64,000 nt of DNA from Saccharomycopsis crataegensis (Eukaryota; Ascomycota; Saccharomycetes; Ascoideales; Saccharomycopsidaceae): the NCBI RefSeq assembly GCF_037102585.1, contig NW_027043819.1, positions 868,001 to 932,000 of the forward strand. Reading direction: 5' to 3'. Positions 62,901 to 64,000 of the stretch are shown here, piece after piece. Under the pieces are notes generated by a model, which was not told the origin of the DNA, did no database searches, and saw only the letters and a list, made by a program, of their open reading frames with translations. The position numbers were made by a program, and so were the translations under genes. Each line of letters opens with the position of its first letter. The first letter of the stretch is position 1.

Positions 62901-63148
62901 TGCTTAAATATCTCTCTACTTTCCACTATGGGTATGAGTCGTTGATTATCAACGAGGTAAAGACCTTGGTTTTAAGAGAAACCAAGTATGGTTTGAAAAT
63001 AGAGATTCCAGGAGCAACTATTTTGAGTACTTTTGGATTCAACGTTGGTGCATTGTGGGAAGATGTTGTTGCATTAGGAGTTTGGTGTGGGGTGTTCTTA
63101 GTTGCCGGCTTTGCATGCTTGCATTTCTTTGTTGTTGAAAGGAGATAG
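59954..63148 (+). CDS. ADP1: ABCG-type ABC transporter with EGF-like ectodomain, Adp1
   Basis: This 1064-residue protein (S. cerevisiae Adp1 has 1049) starts at Met 59954, which gives the signal peptide MIHSWWILFSSLFLKLCLG. An earlier ATG at 59855 would bury it. The Cys-rich ectodomain CPPCFNCMLPIFECKQFSQC with an EGF-like repeat is strongly conserved. A membrane helix follows (LFFIAAVVLGVSCLIVVLVFYI). Then comes an ABC domain with Walker A GGSGAGKT (residues 417-424), signature ISGGEKRR (about 524-531) and Walker B ILFLDEPTSGLD (about 541-552). An acidic/His linker and a C-terminal ABCG membrane domain of about six helices complete it. The half-transporter layout implies dimerisation. The substrate is unknown even in S. 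cerevisiae. Confidence 0.96.
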   Translation: MIHSWWILFSSLFLKLCLGYAANELPWLNNAIDADELMAGQLVFDNPTYESIDKCPPCFNCMLPIFECKQFSQCNEYTGQCECISGFGGVDCAQPVCGSLSDGNDHRPPRGENETTCDCKPGWSGINCNICEEDTVCDAFMPQKGLKGTCYKQGLLVNQFHQMCDVTNKKIVAILNGKKPQVTFSCNKTAENCNFQFWIDQKESFYCDLNTCSLKYDLASNTSHYQCEDVACKCLPDRMLCGEDGSIDISDFLTETIRGPGEFSCNLAERNCQFSEPSMNDLILSVFGDPYITLHCESGECIHYSEIPGYLLPPKRALSLYNLFFIAAVVLGVSCLIVVLVFYIKKSPLFGDSTIVLSDDDSSSNDGAHSMSNSTLISTHIPVSLTFENISYTVKNRTVLENAFGIVKPREMLAIMGGSGAGKTTLLDILAGKNKDGTKTGKILINGKQLTSHEYKKIIGFVDQEDYLIPTLTVYETVLNSALLRLPRNMPVAAKQLRVLEVLDELRILKIKDRLIGSGLERGISGGEKRRVAIACELVTSPSILFLDEPTSGLDSYNAKKVVECLVRLSRDYERTIVFTIHQPRSNIVALFDKLLLLSEGLIVYSGDMLKCTEFFNGQGYQCPQGYNIADYLIDITSDAKGNAAAKGKEPIKFGQGVDEENLLHAGEDDEDHHHDVANLLSRRDSQINTTDEWAHFASHRDELSGTLGQSQTSAGSKLQDSRSLLRFRDSAYAEEILQDIKTTNESYNSDANSKIASVSGLSQASTLQQIVILSSRTFKNLYRNPRLLMTQYLLSIFMGCFVGILYYDIEIDISGFQNRMGLFFFVLSFFGFSTLTGLHSFSIERIVFMRERSNNYYSSFSYYFTKILCDVLPLRVFPPVILLAITYPLVGLNMEENGFTKAIVILVLFNLATALEILIVGILIKESGNATLIGVLILLFSMLFSGLFINIKTGETTANAVAAAAAGTVQKSGVFASIDLNVLKYLSTFHYGYESLIINEVKTLVLRETKYGLKIEIPGATILSTFGFNVGALWEDVVALGVWCGVFLVAGFACLHFFVVERR

Positions 63149-64000
63149 TTTGATGGCTTCTATATCATTTACTATACATTATTGCCATTGAAAAGGAGAT
63201 GAATTTTAGATTTTACTTTATTGATTTGAAAAAGAATGTTAGCGAATGCGCTTCAGTCTTTATCCATTAAGAAAAAACCAAGGGACCCAGAAAAATAAAA
63301 AAAAAAAGTTAATGACCAATCGGTCAATTCTGAAGCAATAGATCATAATAGGAACTCCTATTATTGAAAAAGTATAATACATTTGCCACATTGTATCTTA
63401 TTGTTTACTATTCCTCGTTCTGTTTTTTTGTTTATTTCTTCAAATTTTTTCCACTTTTTATATTATCAGTTTATATCATGGGTATTAGTTTTAATAATAA
63501 AAGCTTTTTGTGAATAACTTTATTTATTCAACGACTGTGAATTAAGAGAAAAAAGATGCCAGAAAATTTGACGTTGTTTAGCTGGTCAGCGTGTGGCGCC
63601 CTCCATGTTTTTTTTAGACAAAAAAAATAATAAACAAAGGAAGTGAAATAAGAGGCTTTAGTAGGTATATACACACACACAGTCTCTACAGTATCGCAAC
63701 TGGAAGCAAACACTGTTTAGAGTGGACAAACAAAACAAAGGATCTATGAGATAAAGCAACTCCATTCATATTTGGTCAAAACATAAATTCCTGAATGAGC
63801 AATACAAAGGAAAGAAGAAGACCCAAGGTTTCAAACAATATTAATACAGTTGAATAGTGCTATATCTATCAATCTCTGCGACATAAGATGACAGAAAGAG
63901 ATCGAATGCCTTCAAATGCTATACATGGCTCGATAAACTCTTTAGGGGATGGCTACTTGGTACCTTATTGTCGTAACTGTCATAAAGTGATCCATATTAA
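63149..64000. other. ADP1 3' flank to window edge
   Basis: About 850 bp of AT-rich DNA with an (AC)n run at about 63669-63680. No gene is recognised. Confidence 0.55.

Overview
This window is about 64 kb of chromosomal DNA from a budding yeast (Saccharomycotina). Genes are densely packed and mostly intron-poor. Five genes have one short intron each near the 5' end, with GTATGT/GTGAGT/GTAAGT donors and TACTAAC or TGCTAAC branch sites. Intergenic DNA is AT-rich with long A/T runs. Orthologues of EFG1/EFH1, CRH, ADP1, ROD1, GCN1, GLC7, NPR3, EMP24, EPS1 and BET1 can be recognised by eye. CTG codons are rare, and I could not decide whether CTG means Leu or Ser here, so membership of the CTG clade is open. 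I found no convincing tRNA, rRNA, snoRNA or CRISPR array.

Layout. 1-2287 (-): N-terminal part of an MDS3/PMD1 kelch protein that runs off the left edge. 2852-3985 (+): APSES regulator (EFG1/EFH1/PHD1). 4692-6257 (+): CRH-type GH16 wall transglycosylase with one intron. 7470-10844 (-): MSN2/4-type C2H2 regulator. 11555-12340 (-): MND1. 12715-14921 (+): GTS1-like ArfGAP with a 31-Gln run. 15563-16957 (+): ACAD10/11-type APH-fold protein. 18365-20647 (+): a second two-finger C2H2 regulator. 21747-24029 (-): EPS1-like membrane PDI. 28639-29088 (+): BET1. 29782-32790 (-): Zn2Cys6 regulator. 34892-35362 (-): CBC2. 35625-43853 (+): GCN1. 44815-46019 (+): GLC7. 47527-48527 (+): RPS27. 49896-50501 (+): EMP24. 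50813-54319 (+): NPR3. 56913-59609 (-): ROD1/ROG3 arrestin. 59954-63148 (+): ADP1.

The genes are housekeeping and regulatory rather than a cluster for one pathway. Themes recur. GCN1 and NPR3 are both nutrient-sensing factors. EMP24, BET1, EPS1 and GTS1 belong to the secretory pathway. EFG1-like, MDS3, the two C2H2 factors and ROD1 are signalling or transcription factors, and GLC7 is known in other yeasts to act on the glucose pathway that controls ROD1.

The one clearly accessory region is 24.36-28.53 kb, between the divergent genes EPS1 and BET1. A 229/224-bp inverted repeat (about 94% identical by hand alignment) brackets about 3.7 kb of retroelement debris. Inside is a broken Ty1/copia copy in an unusual order: RT fragment, polypurine tract, a single 233-bp LTR (TGTTAG...CTAACA), primer-binding site, Gag, protease. 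This order fits two tandem copies sharing one LTR, or an integrated one-LTR circle. The inverted arms are now the upstream sequences of EPS1 and BET1. A second, smaller decayed zone lies at 54.3-56.9 kb and holds the remains of a coiled-coil gene.
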